A stretch of DNA of 64,000 bases, taken from NCBI RefSeq assembly GCF_910584445.1, contig NZ_CAJUBO010000006.1, positions 43,171-107,170 of the forward strand. The letters are read 5' to 3'. The notes beneath the pieces were generated by a model. It did no database searches, had not been told where the DNA came from, and saw nothing but the letters and a program-made list of their open reading frames with translations. Made by a program: the position numbers and the translations under genes. This stretch comes from an uncultured Desulfovibrio sp. GTDB taxonomy: Bacteria > Desulfobacterota > Desulfovibrionia > Desulfovibrionales > Desulfovibrionaceae. Below, one piece after another: positions 1 to 8,300 of the stretch; within the stretch, counting starts at the first letter, position 1, and each line of letters starts with the position of its first letter.

Positions 1-593
1 CCAATGGCCTGGATGTCGTCTACAGCCGCCGCAAGGATGTCTCCGTCTCCCTGAGCGAACGCACGCGAAAGGCCAACGCGGAACGGGCCGACCTGTTCGT
101 GTCCATCCATGTCAACGCCAATGACAACGCCCAGATCAACGGCTTTGAAACATATTATCTCGATCTTGCCAGCAATCCGCAGGCGGCCCGGGTAGCCATG
201 CTGGAAAACGCCGGCAGCGACCGCCGCCTCGGGGACATGCAGTGCATGCTCGCTGATGTCATGCTCAGCGCGCGCGTCGAGGAATCGCGCCGCCTGGCAG
301 GCGACATCCAGCGTCTTTCCATGTTCCGTCTCAAGCGCCGGGAATATGCCGTCAGGAACAACGGCGTGAAAGCCGCCCCCTTCCATGTGCTGCTCGGCGC
401 GCAAATGCCGGCCATCCTTGTGGAACTCGGCTATTGCACCAATCGAGGCGAAGCCCGGAACCTGGGCACGAGTTCCTACCGGCATGCCCTTGCCGAAGGA
501 CTTGCCGAAGGCATTCTCGCCTACCGGGACCGCCTTCTCAAGCGCCGCACTGCGGAGAATTCCTTGACTGCCGCCCCCCCTGATGCTATGTAG
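1..593 (+). CDS. N-acetylmuramoyl-L-alanine amidase, C-terminal part (5' end cut by window)
   Basis: Only the last 197 residues are visible. They match the zinc amidase family Amidase_3 (AmiA/AmiC type), which cuts the amide bond between N-acetylmuramic acid and the stem peptide in the periplasm. The frame is open from base 3. It shows the SxHxNAN motif (VSIHVNAN), whose His is a zinc ligand in the family, and the PAILVELGY block near the end that carries the catalytic Glu. The segment between them is longer than in minimal amidases, as in cell-division amidases that carry an autoinhibitory helix. The protein ends with a short Ala/Pro tail. The N-terminus and any targeting domain lie outside the window. 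Confidence 0.88.
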   Translation, partial: NGLDVVYSRRKDVSVSLSERTRKANAERADLFVSIHVNANDNAQINGFETYYLDLASNPQAARVAMLENAGSDRRLGDMQCMLADVMLSARVEESRRLAGDIQRLSMFRLKRREYAVRNNGVKAAPFHVLLGAQMPAILVELGYCTNRGEARNLGTSSYRHALAEGLAEGILAYRDRLLKRRTAENSLTAAPPDAM

Positions 594-643
594 CCCCAGT
601 TTGCAGCCTTGCGCGCTCATCGTCGCTCAGCCGATCCCTGGTT

Positions 644-667
644 GCGCGGGCGTTGCGCGCGTTTTTC
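644..667 (+). terminator. possible terminator after the amidase gene
   Basis: A short stem, GCGCG paired with CGCGC around a 7-base loop, is followed directly by GTTTTT. It lies between the amidase stop and the next gene. The stem is only five pairs, so this is tentative. Confidence 0.45.
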
Positions 668-752
668 GCGCCGGAACTTTCCGGCACGCCCGTGTTGCAG
701 GGGTGGCACCATTTCTCATACATCACACAGTCATTTTTTAAGGAGAACCTCA

Positions 753-1310
753 ATGCGCAATAGTGTTCTGACGATCCTTGCCGCCTGCCTGCTCATGTCG
801 GCACCGGCTATCGCAGCGGACGCTTCGGCCGTGCCTGCCGCCAAGATCGGCGTCGTGGACATGCAGACCGTCGCCACGCAGAGCGACCCCGCCAAGGCCG
901 CCAAGGAACAGATGGAAAGCAAGTACGGCAAGGAGCGGGCCAGCCTTGAAAAACAGGGCGAATCGCTCAAGAAACAGGCGGAAGCCCTCAAGAACCCCAA
1001 GGCCAGCGAAGAAAAAAAGCTCGCCTTTATCCGCGCCAAGCAGGAACTGGACCAGAAGACCCGCAATTTCCTCCGCAAGGTGGAGCAGGACGAGATCAAG
1101 CTGCGCCAGGACATGGTGACCCTGGTTTTCAGCGCCACCTATGAAGTGGCCCGCGCCAAGGGCTTCAACTTCGTGGTTGACGTCACGGCGGGCGGCGTTC
1201 TCTATGCCGACCAGTCCATGGATCTCACCCAGGATGTGCTCGCCGAGGTCAACAAGCTCTACAAGGAAAAGAAAAAGCCCGAAAAGAGCGGCAAGGCCGA
1301 CAAGAAGTAA
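753..1310 (+). CDS. OmpH/Skp-family periplasmic chaperone
   Basis: A 185-residue exported protein. The start at 753 is preceded by AAGGAG and followed by a clear signal peptide (MRNSVLTILAACLLMSAPAIAA). After it comes the family hallmark of a short strand (KIGVVDMQTV), then a long charged helical stretch rich in Lys, Glu and Gln (roughly residues 50-120) that would form the tentacle coiled coil. The C-terminal part (VVDVTAGGVLYADQSMDLTQDVL) resembles the Skp body domain that closes the sheet. Skp proteins hold outer-membrane proteins soluble in the periplasm. The tail is Lys-rich. An open frame runs upstream of 753, but the signal peptide and ribosome site decide the start. It stands alone here, not next to bamA or lpxD. 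Confidence 0.85.
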   Translation: MRNSVLTILAACLLMSAPAIAADASAVPAAKIGVVDMQTVATQSDPAKAAKEQMESKYGKERASLEKQGESLKKQAEALKNPKASEEKKLAFIRAKQELDQKTRNFLRKVEQDEIKLRQDMVTLVFSATYEVARAKGFNFVVDVTAGGVLYADQSMDLTQDVLAEVNKLYKEKKKPEKSGKADKK

Positions 1311-1321
1311 CTTCGGACGCA

Positions 1322-1347
1322 AAGCCTCCCCGCGCGGGAGGCTTTTT
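1322..1347 (+). terminator. intrinsic terminator of the ompH-like gene
   Basis: AGCCTCCC pairs with GGGAGGCT across a short GC-rich loop and is followed by TTTTT. It begins 12 bases after the stop codon of the chaperone gene. Confidence 0.85.
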
Positions 1348-1441
1348 GCTGGCGCCCCCTGCCGGTGCCCCGTTCCGCCCCGAATCATCCCCATCATCCC
1401 ACGGTTATGTTGTATACTGCGGTTGATGGATATTCCAGGTT

Positions 1442-1590
1442 CCGTCTGGAGCGGAGCGACAGACGGATGCTGGTGCCGGAAGAATCCGAAAAAATACGAT
1501 TTTTCGGCGCTGGCAAGGAAGAGAAAAATTTTCGCAGGGAGTGTACTCAGGTACTCGACCAAGAAAATTTTTCTCTGACGCCGCCAGCGC
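1442..1590. repeat. nested inverted-repeat element between ompH-like gene and fabZ
   Basis: The 380-base gap 1311-1690 holds no convincing gene. It contains a chain of inverted repeats. CCGTCTG / CAGACGG lies at 1442-1466. CCGAAAAA / TTTTTCGG lies at 1486-1507. A long structure follows in which GCGCTGGC (1508-1515) pairs with GCCAGCGC (1583-1590), enclosing the perfect 13-base pair GAGAAAAATTTTC (1521-1533) / GAAAATTTTTCTC (1563-1575). The copies flank a central AGTGTACTC..GGTACTCG region. It looks like a mobile or dispersed palindromic element rather than a terminator. No second full copy is visible in the window. Confidence 0.7.
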
Positions 1591-1690
1591 CGAAGAGGCT
1601 GTTTTTGACGGATAATTGCGGCATTGCCCACACAGCGCAGGGGCGTCATCAACCCCAAAATATAATAATGCCTATCCCACGGAGCCAACC

Positions 1691-2155
1691 ATGAGCCAGT
1701 CCCCCGCGGCAGACGCGCAAACCATGGACATCCAGCGCATCCTTTCCCTCCTGCCCCACCGCTACCCCTTCCTCCTTGTGGACCGCGTTGTGGAATGCGT
1801 GCCTGGTTCGCATATCCGCGCCTACAAGAACGTCAGCGTCAACGAGCCATTTTTTCAGGGGCATTTCCCCGGCGTTCCCATCATGCCGGGCGTGCTGATC
1901 CTTGAAGCGCTGGCGCAGACCGGCGGCCTGCTCGCCGCGGCCGGCATGGGCGACCTGGGGAACAAGCTCTTTCTCTTCACCGGCCTTGACGGCGTGAAAT
2001 TCCGCCGCCAGGTGGTTCCCGGGGATCGGCTTGATCTTGAATGCGGCAACATGCGCATGAAACTCAAGCTCTGCAAAATGGAAGCGCGCGCCTATGTGGA
2101 CGGCAAACTGGCGGCCGAAGCGCAGATCACCGCCGCCATCGGCGACAGGCCCTGA
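1691..2155 (+). CDS. fabZ: 3-hydroxyacyl-[acyl-carrier-protein] dehydratase FabZ
   Basis: A 154-residue hot-dog fold enzyme that removes water from 3-hydroxyacyl-ACP in the fatty acid elongation cycle in the cytoplasm. The typical start block LLPHRYPFLLVDRVVE is present. The catalytic His lies in FFQGHFPGVPIMPG and the catalytic Glu in the helix VLILEALAQTGG. Both fit E. coli FabZ spacing, and the length is normal for the family. The start at 1691 follows GGAGCC. An in-frame ATG upstream at 1616 would add an unrelated leader. It sits apart from other lipid genes here, unlike the lpxD-fabZ-lpxA arrangement of many Gram-negatives. Its own terminator follows at 2180. Confidence 0.95.
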   Translation: MSQSPAADAQTMDIQRILSLLPHRYPFLLVDRVVECVPGSHIRAYKNVSVNEPFFQGHFPGVPIMPGVLILEALAQTGGLLAAAGMGDLGNKLFLFTGLDGVKFRRQVVPGDRLDLECGNMRMKLKLCKMEARAYVDGKLAAEAQITAAIGDRP

Positions 2156-2179
2156 AGGCGCGCGCCAGGTCCGGCCGAC

Positions 2180-2228
2180 AAACGTCCGCGTGATGCGCCC
2201 TGTGTGGCAGATCAGGCGGACGTTTTTT
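2180..2228 (+). terminator. intrinsic terminator of fabZ
   Basis: AACGTCCGC (2181-2189) pairs perfectly with GCGGACGTT (2216-2224) across a long loop and is followed by a T run. Confidence 0.7.
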
Positions 2229-2408
2229 GCGGTCCGGCCGTCCTCCGGGCGCGCCCGGACCCCGGCCTTTCCCGGTCGCAGGTTTCCCGGCGCCATCCAA
2301 GGCGCAGTTATCAGGGCCGCGGCTCTTCCTTTTCCCCGGATTCTCCTGTACCGTCAGCACAGATGGATACCGACATGCGACGTTGAGGAAAATCGCCAAG
2401 GAGCGGAC

Positions 2409-2936
2409 ATGCCTGTTCTGGTCATCGTGGACGCGCAAAAGGAATATGTGACGAAAGGACGCCCCTTTTATCTTGAAACCATCGGCCCTTCGCTGGAGAA
2501 CCTGCAAAAACTCCTGGCCCATGCCAGGAAGCACGACTGGAAGATAGCGCATATGCGCCACGAGCAGAATTCCATGTGCTTCACCTACGGAAGCCCCTAT
2601 GCGGAGTTCATCGATGGCTTTGGCCCGCAGGAAGGGGAGGAAAGCATGGTGAAGTCAAACTTTTCCTGCTTTTCCTGCCGCGAGTTTCAGGCCCTGGTGG
2701 ATAAATACCGGCACGACGAGATCATCCTTGCCGGATACGGCACAAGCATGTGCTGCCTGTCGACCATGATCGACGCCCATCATCGCGGCTACGACTTTAC
2801 CTTCGTTGCGGACGCCACCTGCGCGAAACGTTCGGCCCGCTTTGATGAACAGGACATGAAAGAGCATATCGTGGATATTCTTGCGGCGTTTGGTCATCTG
2901 ACCACGACCGAAGAAATCCTGCGGCGCGCTTCCTAG
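2409..2936 (+). CDS. isochorismatase-like cysteine hydrolase
   Basis: A 175-residue protein of the cysteine hydrolase superfamily (isochorismatase, nicotinamidase, N-carbamoylsarcosine amidase). The start at 2409 follows AAGGAGCGGAC. The family triad is visible: Asp in VLVIVDAQKEY (about residue 8), Lys in ESMVKSNFSCF (about residue 82) and Cys in GYGTSMCCLSTMIDA (about residue 117). The last motif is usually a V-CV-T block, here with two adjacent Cys. The zinc-site pattern of nicotinamidases is not evident, so the substrate is unknown. It is a single gene. Its TAG stop lies in the first bases of a dispersed repeat. Confidence 0.8.
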   Translation: MPVLVIVDAQKEYVTKGRPFYLETIGPSLENLQKLLAHARKHDWKIAHMRHEQNSMCFTYGSPYAEFIDGFGPQEGEESMVKSNFSCFSCREFQALVDKYRHDEIILAGYGTSMCCLSTMIDAHHRGYDFTFVADATCAKRSARFDEQDMKEHIVDILAAFGHLTTTEEILRRAS

Positions 2937-3000
2937 AGCATCTTGCTGAGGAAAATATCTGCAAGACATATATTTTCCTCAGTTTCCGCTGCCGGCATTT
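2934..3000 (+). repeat. dispersed composite repeat, copy 1
   Basis: The head TAGAGCATCTTGCTGAGG matches the heads at 18878, 35685 and (reversed) 39926. It is followed by a perfect 12-base inverted repeat, TGAGGAAAATAT (2947-2958) / ATATTTTCCTCA (2970-2981). The sequence CCGCTGCCGGCATTTT that comes next matches CGCTGCCAGCATTTC in the 18878 copy. The upstream gene's stop codon lies inside the head. Confidence 0.75.
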
Positions 3001-3018
3001 TCTCGCAGGGCGGGACAA

Positions 3019-3254
3019 GCGGCGGAAAAGCGTGATTTTTCCGCCGCAGTGCGGCGCTGGTTCGCACCGGGATCAAGCGCGCATGCCATGCGCGCGTTCG
3101 CGTTGCCCGTCCGCGCTCCCCGGCAGCGGAGCTGCGCCAGGGGAGGATGCCCCTGCCGCCGCTGCCCGGTCAGCACTCAGCGCGGTTTGGTGCTGGTAGT
3201 ATCCAAACCGCGCTGCCGTCATCAGAACAGGCATGGCAGGGGCAGCGATGCCCC
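3019..3254. repeat. cluster of perfect hairpins between the hydrolase gene and acs
   Basis: The 410-base gap 2937-3346 holds no credible gene. After repeat copy 1 it carries four more hairpins. They are GCGGCGGAAAA / TTTTCCGCCGC at 3019-3047, GCGCGCATG / CATGCGCGC with a one-base spacer at 3077-3095, AGCGCGGTTTGG / CCAAACCGCGCT at 3179-3214 and GGGGCA / TGCCCC at 3239-3254. None has a clear T tract. One or more may serve as the 3' end of acs, which is read towards this region on the minus strand. Confidence 0.65.
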
Positions 3255-3346
3255 GACTGCAACGCAACGGACGGCATCGGCCCGCGGCCCCCCCGCGGAT
3301 CGTCGAAAAGCCGGCAGCCTCCGCCACCCACATGGCGCCACGGTCG

Positions 3347-5344
3347 CTATTTTTCGCTTTGTCCGGCCTCCAGCCGAAGCCACGCGCGATGGATTTCCTC
3401 CAGGACTTCCGGCCGCGCGATGGTCGATATGTCCCCCAGGTTTTCCAGCGCCTCGCCGGAAGCGATTTTCCGCAACAGGCGCCGGACGATTTTTCCCGAC
3501 AGCGTCTTGGGCATGTTTTCCACAAACTGGATGCGCTCCGGGCTTGCCAGGGCGCCAATATTTTTCCGTACCCAGTCCCGCAGTTCGTTACGCAGTTCTT
3601 CCGTCCAGTCCACTTCGCCCCGGAGCGCCACATACGCATAGATGGCTTCGCCCTTGATCTCGTGGGGAATGGGCACCACCGCGGCCTCTCCCACTGCGGG
3701 ATGGGCCGCCAGAACAGATTCTATCTCCACAGTGGAAAGGCGGTGGCCCGAGACATTGATCGTGTCGTCCATGCGCCCCAAAATCCAGTAATTGCCGTCT
3801 TCATCCCTTTTTGCGCCATCTCCGGAGAAATAGTTTCCCGGAAAGCGGTCAAAATAGCTTTTGAATTTGTCCTCGTTCTGGAACACGCCGGTGAACTGGC
3901 CCGGCCAGGACCTTTTAAAGACCAGGTTCCCGGCCTCATTGGCCTGAGCGGCCGCGCCGTCGGAACGCAGGATCTCCGCTTCGACGCCGGGCAACGGTTT
4001 GGTGACGGAACCCGGGCGCAGATGTGTGGCATAGGGCAGCGGAGAGATCATGACCCCGCCGGTCTCGGTCTGCCACCAGGTGTCCACGATGGGCAGCTCG
4101 CCCTTGCCGATATGCGTGTGGTACCACATCCAGGCCTCGGGATTCATAGGCTCGCCCACCGAGCCAAGGATCCGCAGCGAGGAAAGGTCATACCGGCTGA
4201 CCCAGTCCACCCCATGACGCATGAGACTGCGCACGACCGTGGGCGCTGTGTAGAGGATATTGATGCGGTATTTTTCCACCATGCGCCAATAGCGGTCGGG
4301 CTTGGGCCATGTGGGCGTGCCCTCGAACATGATGGTCGTGGCCCCCAGGCTCAGAGGCCCGTAAACCAGATAGGTATGCCCCGTGATCCAGCCGCAATCG
4401 GCCGTGCACCAGTACACGTCCGTATCCTTGAGATCAAAGACCCACTGGGTGGTGTGCGCGGCATAGGTCAGGTAGCCGCCCGTGGAATGGATCACGCCTG
4501 TGGGGCGTCCGGTGCTCCCGCTCGTGTGCAGGATAAAGAGAGGGTCTTCGGCATCCATGGAGGCGCAGGGAAAATCAGCGTCAAGCGTAAAATCCTCCAG
4601 AAAATCCTGCCACCAGATATCCCGCCCCCGGAGCATGCTCACGCTGTCGTTGGTGCGATTGACGACCACCACCTTCTGCACGGTGGGGCAGTTGTTGAGG
4701 ATCTTGTCCAGATTTGCCTTGAGCGGTTTCGGCTGACCGCCCCGCATCACGGCGTCCGCCGTGATGACGACTTTCGAGCCTGAATCATGGATGCGCCCCT
4801 GGACGGCGCCTTCGGCATAGCCGGTAAAAATATTGGTATGGATGGCACCCAGGCGCGCGCATGCCAGCATGGCGATGACAAGCTCCGGGATCATGGGCAG
4901 ATACAGGGCCACGCGATCGCCCTTTTTTATTCCCAGGGCATCCAGGGCGGCGGCCACGCGACAAACATCATTATACAGCATCTGATAGGTGTAGGCGCGC
5001 ACTTCCATTTCGCGCTCACCCTGCCAGATCAGGGCGGCCTTGTTGCGATGATCGGTAATGATATGCCGGTCAACGCAATTATAGGCGGCATTCAACCGGC
5101 CGCCGGCAAACCAGGAAACTTTCGGGATGGAAAAATCCGAGGCATCTGTCGTATGCCACGGCTTGAACCAGTGCAGAAGGCTTCTGGCACGGCTCGCCCA
5201 GAATTCGGAAGGATCTGTCCGCGCCAGTCGGCACAATTCTTCATATTCCCTTCTGCTGCGTACGCGCGCCACATCCTTGCCGTGACGAGGGGGAAGATAG
5301 CTGCTGTTTTCATACAACAGATTTTCCGGTTTTTGCATCGACAT
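3347..5344 (-). CDS. acs: acetyl-CoA synthetase (AMP-forming)
   Basis: A 665-residue enzyme that activates acetate to acetyl-CoA through acetyl-AMP. The core ANL-family motifs are in order. The phosphate loop LHTSGSTGRPTG is near residue 271. YWCTADCGWITGH, typical of acetyl-CoA synthetases, comes next. WWQTETGG is near 422, SGDGAKRDEDG near 505 and NVSGHRLSTVEIES follows. The C-terminal PKTLSGKIVRRLL carries the catalytic Lys (about 616), which is acetylated in bacterial Acs. The start at 5344 is chosen for its GAGGTG ribosome site and length close to the 652-residue norm. An upstream in-frame ATG at 5473 would add 43 residues. It is monocistronic and convergent with the hydrolase gene. Confidence 0.95.
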   Translation of the reverse strand: MSMQKPENLLYENSSYLPPRHGKDVARVRSRREYEELCRLARTDPSEFWASRARSLLHWFKPWHTTDASDFSIPKVSWFAGGRLNAAYNCVDRHIITDHRNKAALIWQGEREMEVRAYTYQMLYNDVCRVAAALDALGIKKGDRVALYLPMIPELVIAMLACARLGAIHTNIFTGYAEGAVQGRIHDSGSKVVITADAVMRGGQPKPLKANLDKILNNCPTVQKVVVVNRTNDSVSMLRGRDIWWQDFLEDFTLDADFPCASMDAEDPLFILHTSGSTGRPTGVIHSTGGYLTYAAHTTQWVFDLKDTDVYWCTADCGWITGHTYLVYGPLSLGATTIMFEGTPTWPKPDRYWRMVEKYRINILYTAPTVVRSLMRHGVDWVSRYDLSSLRILGSVGEPMNPEAWMWYHTHIGKGELPIVDTWWQTETGGVMISPLPYATHLRPGSVTKPLPGVEAEILRSDGAAAQANEAGNLVFKRSWPGQFTGVFQNEDKFKSYFDRFPGNYFSGDGAKRDEDGNYWILGRMDDTINVSGHRLSTVEIESVLAAHPAVGEAAVVPIPHEIKGEAIYAYVALRGEVDWTEELRNELRDWVRKNIGALASPERIQFVENMPKTLSGKIVRRLLRKIASGEALENLGDISTIARPEVLEEIHRAWLRLEAGQSEK

Positions 5345-5622
5345 AGGCACCTCGGCAAGTTTTTGGACCGTGGATCTGACGCGCGTCATCCCCTCATATG
5401 CTTCACGACGACCCCGGACAGTGGTTCCCACGTAACGGTGGTCCTGTATTTCAGCAGCGGTACTCTGCCTCAAAAAATGAATAAGATACTTTTTGCCCCA
5501 TGGTCAACTGGAAGGACGTATTTCAAGGTTGTGAATATTAAAACAAAACAGAACTGCCGACGGAAAAACTAAACTGTTGTCTGCGGCCCCCTCCTTCCGG
5601 ACGGACGCGCCCCGCATGCAAA
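5345..5622 (-). other. acs upstream region, no gene seen
   Basis: This stretch lies between the acs start and the HU terminator. It is locally A+T-rich (about 5470-5575), which suits the acs promoter on the minus strand. I could not assign a -35/-10 pair or an activator site with confidence. Confidence 0.4.
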
Positions 5623-5656
5623 ACGGCGCCGCTTCCATGGGGAAACGGCGCCGCCT
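5623..5656 (-). terminator. intrinsic terminator of the HU gene
   Basis: Read on the minus strand, GGCGCCGTTTCC pairs with GGAAGCGGCGCC (one bulge) and is followed by GTTTT. It lies 24 bases beyond the HU stop codon. Confidence 0.75.
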
Positions 5657-5679
5657 GAACATCGGAACGGACAAAGCCA

Positions 5680-5955
5680 CTACTTGATGGCGTCTTTCAG
5701 GCCCTTGCCCGGCGTGAATTTGGCGACCTTGCTGGCAGGGATGGTGATCTCGGCGCCGGTCCTGGGGTTGCGGCCCTTGCGCGCGGCGCGCGAAACGACC
5801 TTGAAACTGCCAAAACCGGTGAAGGTCACCGATTCGCCACCGGCCAGGGCGTCGCGCAACGAAGCCACCACCGCGTCCAGGGCTTCTTCAGCCTTGGCTT
5901 TGGTGGGCAGGCCGGCCTTGGCGTAAATTTTTTCCACAAGCTCAGCTTTCGTCAT
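5680..5955 (-). CDS. hup: HU family DNA-binding protein
   Basis: A 91-residue histone-like protein that bends and compacts DNA as a dimer. It begins MTKAELVEKIYAKAG. The signature block TFTGFGSFKVVSRAARKGRNPRTG is present, covering the start of the DNA-gripping beta arm and including the conserved RNP segment. It ends with the usual VPKFTPGKGLKDAI-type tail (here VAKFTPGKGLKDAIK). Length and residues are those of HU rather than IHF. A longer frame upstream to 6093 is spurious. The 236-base upstream gap should hold its promoter, but none could be named. It has its own terminator. Confidence 0.93.
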   Translation of the reverse strand: MTKAELVEKIYAKAGLPTKAKAEEALDAVVASLRDALAGGESVTFTGFGSFKVVSRAARKGRNPRTGAEITIPASKVAKFTPGKGLKDAIK

Positions 5956-6191
5956 GATGTGTCTCCAGAAGTTCAGGTTGACGTGCAAATGCCAAAGGCA
6001 GGCCAGAAACCAAAGCCCTGCAACGGCATCCTGGCGTGAACGCCGTTGCCTGTTACGGGACAAGCGCCTCGCGCCGGAAACACGCCCGGTCACGACCGCC
6101 GGCCTGATGACAATACCCTTAGTTGCTCTCCTCTCTAAGTAATGGGCGCGGGCATGTCAACAGAAAAAGCGCGGAAAACGGCGCCGGAGAT

Positions 6192-7022
6192 TCAGAGATC
6201 CAGCAGCTCGACCTCGGAACGACGCAGTGGACTGCCCAGAAACAGCCCCCCGGTACGGACGAAACGATCGGGATTGTCCGTTGTCAGGAAACGCCAGCTT
6301 CCGCCGATTCCCGAACGGTTCAACAGGTTCTGGCGCCGCAGTTCCCCCTCCACGCATTCGGCGGTGGTGGCGGCGGAGTCCACAATGACCACCTCAGGAC
6401 CCACCACATTCTGCAAAGCGCGCAGCAGGAGCGGAAAATGCGTGCAGCCAAGCACGAGCGTGTCCGGACGCGATGCCGTCATGACCGGAGAAAACAGGTC
6501 ATCCAGATAGCGGCGTGCCACGCCCTCCACCAGCGCCCCCTCCATCCAGCCTTCTTCGGCCATGGGCACAAAGAGCGTGCAGGCGCGCCCGCGCACGCGC
6601 GCCTCGGGCCGGATGCGCGCAATGGCCTCCTGATATGCCCCTCCGGAAATGGTGGCCTCCGTGGCAATGACCACTATCTCGCCATTGCGGCTGGCGCGCG
6701 CCGCCGCGGCCGCGCCCGGCTCCACCACGCCAACGACCGGAAGCGGCGCAAATTCGCGCTGCAAGGCCGGCAGCGCGGCGGCGGTGGCCGTATTGCATGC
6801 CACCACCAGCATTTTTGCCCCACGTTCCACCAGGGTACGCGCCGCACGGAGCGTATAACGGACAATGGTGTCGCGCCCCTTGGTGCCATAGGGCAGGCGC
6901 GCCGTATCGCCCAGATACAGCAGATTCTCAGCGGGCAGACGCCGGGAAACGGCCTTGAGCACCGTCAGGCCGCCCACTCCGGAATCAAAAATGGCGATGG
7001 GCAATTGCGAAGAGTCCTGCAT
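6192..7022 (-). CDS. murI: glutamate racemase
   Basis: A 276-residue enzyme that interconverts L- and D-glutamate to supply D-Glu for peptidoglycan. It opens with the family motif PIAIFDSGVGGLTVL and LYLGDTARLPYGTKG. Two catalytic Cys are present, in LVVACNTATAAALP (about residue 75) and LGCTHFPLLL (about residue 187). Length is normal. The start at 7022 follows AAGGA. It lies 36 bases after the TauE gene on the same strand, so the two may be co-transcribed, though their functions are unrelated. Confidence 0.95.
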   Translation of the reverse strand: MQDSSQLPIAIFDSGVGGLTVLKAVSRRLPAENLLYLGDTARLPYGTKGRDTIVRYTLRAARTLVERGAKMLVVACNTATAAALPALQREFAPLPVVGVVEPGAAAAARASRNGEIVVIATEATISGGAYQEAIARIRPEARVRGRACTLFVPMAEEGWMEGALVEGVARRYLDDLFSPVMTASRPDTLVLGCTHFPLLLRALQNVVGPEVVIVDSAATTAECVEGELRRQNLLNRSGIGGSWRFLTTDNPDRFVRTGGLFLGSPLRRSEVELLDL

Positions 7023-7058
7023 GGGGCATTCCTTGGAGAAAAAAAGGGGACGAAAGCG

Positions 7059-7949
7059 CTAGAGAGCTTGGCCCAGACAGCGCACTGCTGTAAAGAGCAA
7101 AATCGCGGCCAGCAGGTATTTCAGCATGCGCGCGGAAACGAACTTCTGACAGCGGGCGCCCAGATACATGCCGCCCATGCCCCCCACACCGAAGAGCAGA
7201 CCGAGGAGCCAGTCGGGCCGCACCTCCAGGGCAGGCCAGAACGGCGCGAGCAGACTGTAAAAGCAAACGCCCGCAATGGACGTCAGAAACGTGCAGAACA
7301 GGGAGGCCCCGGACACGGCATGCACCGGCAGCCCAAAAAAGGAAATGAGGAACGGCACCATGATGGCGCCTCCGCCAATGCCGTAAATGCCGCCCACAAG
7401 CCCCACCACCAGGCTCAGCAGGGATACCGCCCGGCAGGAAACGCGAAATGTCTCCTCCCCGCTGGCAAACACGAATTCCCGCACTCCGAAATGCAGAACG
7501 CGGCAGGGCGCGGCCGTGCCGGCAGCCCCCGTGCGCGGTTTCCGGAGCCGGCGCGGGTGCCAGACGTCGAAAAGGAGGCGGCCCGCCATATACAGCAGGA
7601 CCATGGCCGCGAACAGGGCGAATCGCGAGGCCTCCGGCAAAAGGGTCACGCGGATGAACGCGCCTGCAAAAACACCGGGGAGAGTGCCCAGGGCCATGAG
7701 CAGGGTGAGTGGCCCGAGGAGCCTCCCCTCGCGCCAATAGCGCCAGACCCCCGACGGGCACGCCACGATGTTGAAAACCTGGTTGGTGGCGCTCACGCCG
7801 GGATGGACGTAGCCAAGCACGTTGATCTGGAACGGCAGCAGCAGAAAGGCGCCGGAGACCCCCCCCATGGATGTCAGAAAAGAGATACAGAAAGCCGCGG
7901 CCACGGGCAGGGCGGCGGAGCATTCGACACCGGAAACGGGAAACAGCAT
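7059..7949 (-). CDS. TauE/SafE family permease (possible sulfite or sulfonate exporter)
   Basis: A 296-residue inner-membrane protein with about eight hydrophobic segments arranged as two halves. Each half has the Gly-rich TauE/SafE pattern: SFLTSMGGVSGAFLLLPFQINVLG near the start and GLVGGIYGIGGGAIMVPFLISFFGLP in the middle. Both halves also show a P-G-V-S-A/T-N type motif (HPGVSATNQVFN). Family members export sulfite, sulfoacetate or related anions, but few are tested. In a sulfate reducer such a role is plausible but inferred. The start at 7949 has a strong AAGGAG site. Two long shadow frames overlap it. Confidence 0.82.
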   Translation of the reverse strand: MLFPVSGVECSAALPVAAAFCISFLTSMGGVSGAFLLLPFQINVLGYVHPGVSATNQVFNIVACPSGVWRYWREGRLLGPLTLLMALGTLPGVFAGAFIRVTLLPEASRFALFAAMVLLYMAGRLLFDVWHPRRLRKPRTGAAGTAAPCRVLHFGVREFVFASGEETFRVSCRAVSLLSLVVGLVGGIYGIGGGAIMVPFLISFFGLPVHAVSGASLFCTFLTSIAGVCFYSLLAPFWPALEVRPDWLLGLLFGVGGMGGMYLGARCQKFVSARMLKYLLAAILLFTAVRCLGQAL

Positions 7950-8018
7950 GGCATCTCCTTCTCAGGCATCCGGGCCGGGCGCACAAGGCCGGGACGGACA
8001 GGACCGCGGCCCTGCGGC

Positions 8019-8048
8019 TTGACAGTACGGCGTTTTTTTGTGCATCCT
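8019..8048 (+). promoter_or_regulatory. putative promoter of infA
   Basis: TTGACA at 8019-8024 is followed, 18 bases on, by CATCCT at 8043, preceded by TGTG (extended -10 character). The -10 is weak. It lies 34 bases upstream of the infA start. Confidence 0.4.
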
Positions 8049-8081
8049 CTTGCCGCTTGAATATCTTGCAGCGGAGGCATC

Positions 8082-8300
8082 ATGGCGAAAGAAGGGTCCA
8101 TTGAAGTTGACGGCGTGGTGCAGGAAGCCCTGCCCAATGCCATGTTCCGCGTGGAGCTGGAAAACGGCCACGAAGTGCTGGCCCATATTTCCGGCAAGAT
8201 GCGTAAATTCTATATCCGTATCCTTCCCGGCGATCGCGTCAAGGTGGAGCTTTCGCCGTATGACCTCTCGCGCGGGCGTATCACCTATCGCATGAAGTAG
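8082..8300 (+). CDS. infA: translation initiation factor IF-1
   Basis: A 72-residue S1-type OB-fold protein that occupies the ribosomal A site during initiation. It begins MAKEGSIEVDGVVQEALPNAMF, and then shows the conserved blocks VELENGHEVLAHISGKMRKFYIRI and GDRVKVELSPYDLSRGRITYR. Length matches the family exactly. The start has a GGAGG site. It stands alone rather than in a ribosomal-protein operon. Bases 8301-8471 after it contain nothing I can name. Confidence 0.97.
   Translation: MAKEGSIEVDGVVQEALPNAMFRVELENGHEVLAHISGKMRKFYIRILPGDRVKVELSPYDLSRGRITYRMK

Noticed and set aside
1365..1694. Small plus-strand frame across the nested inverted repeat
   Set aside because: It translates the hairpins and lacks a ribosome site; the fabZ start at 1691 is better supported.
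3073..3657. Overlapping frames in the gap before acs
   Set aside because: They cross hairpins and the acs 3' end, show no conserved motif and have no ribosome site.
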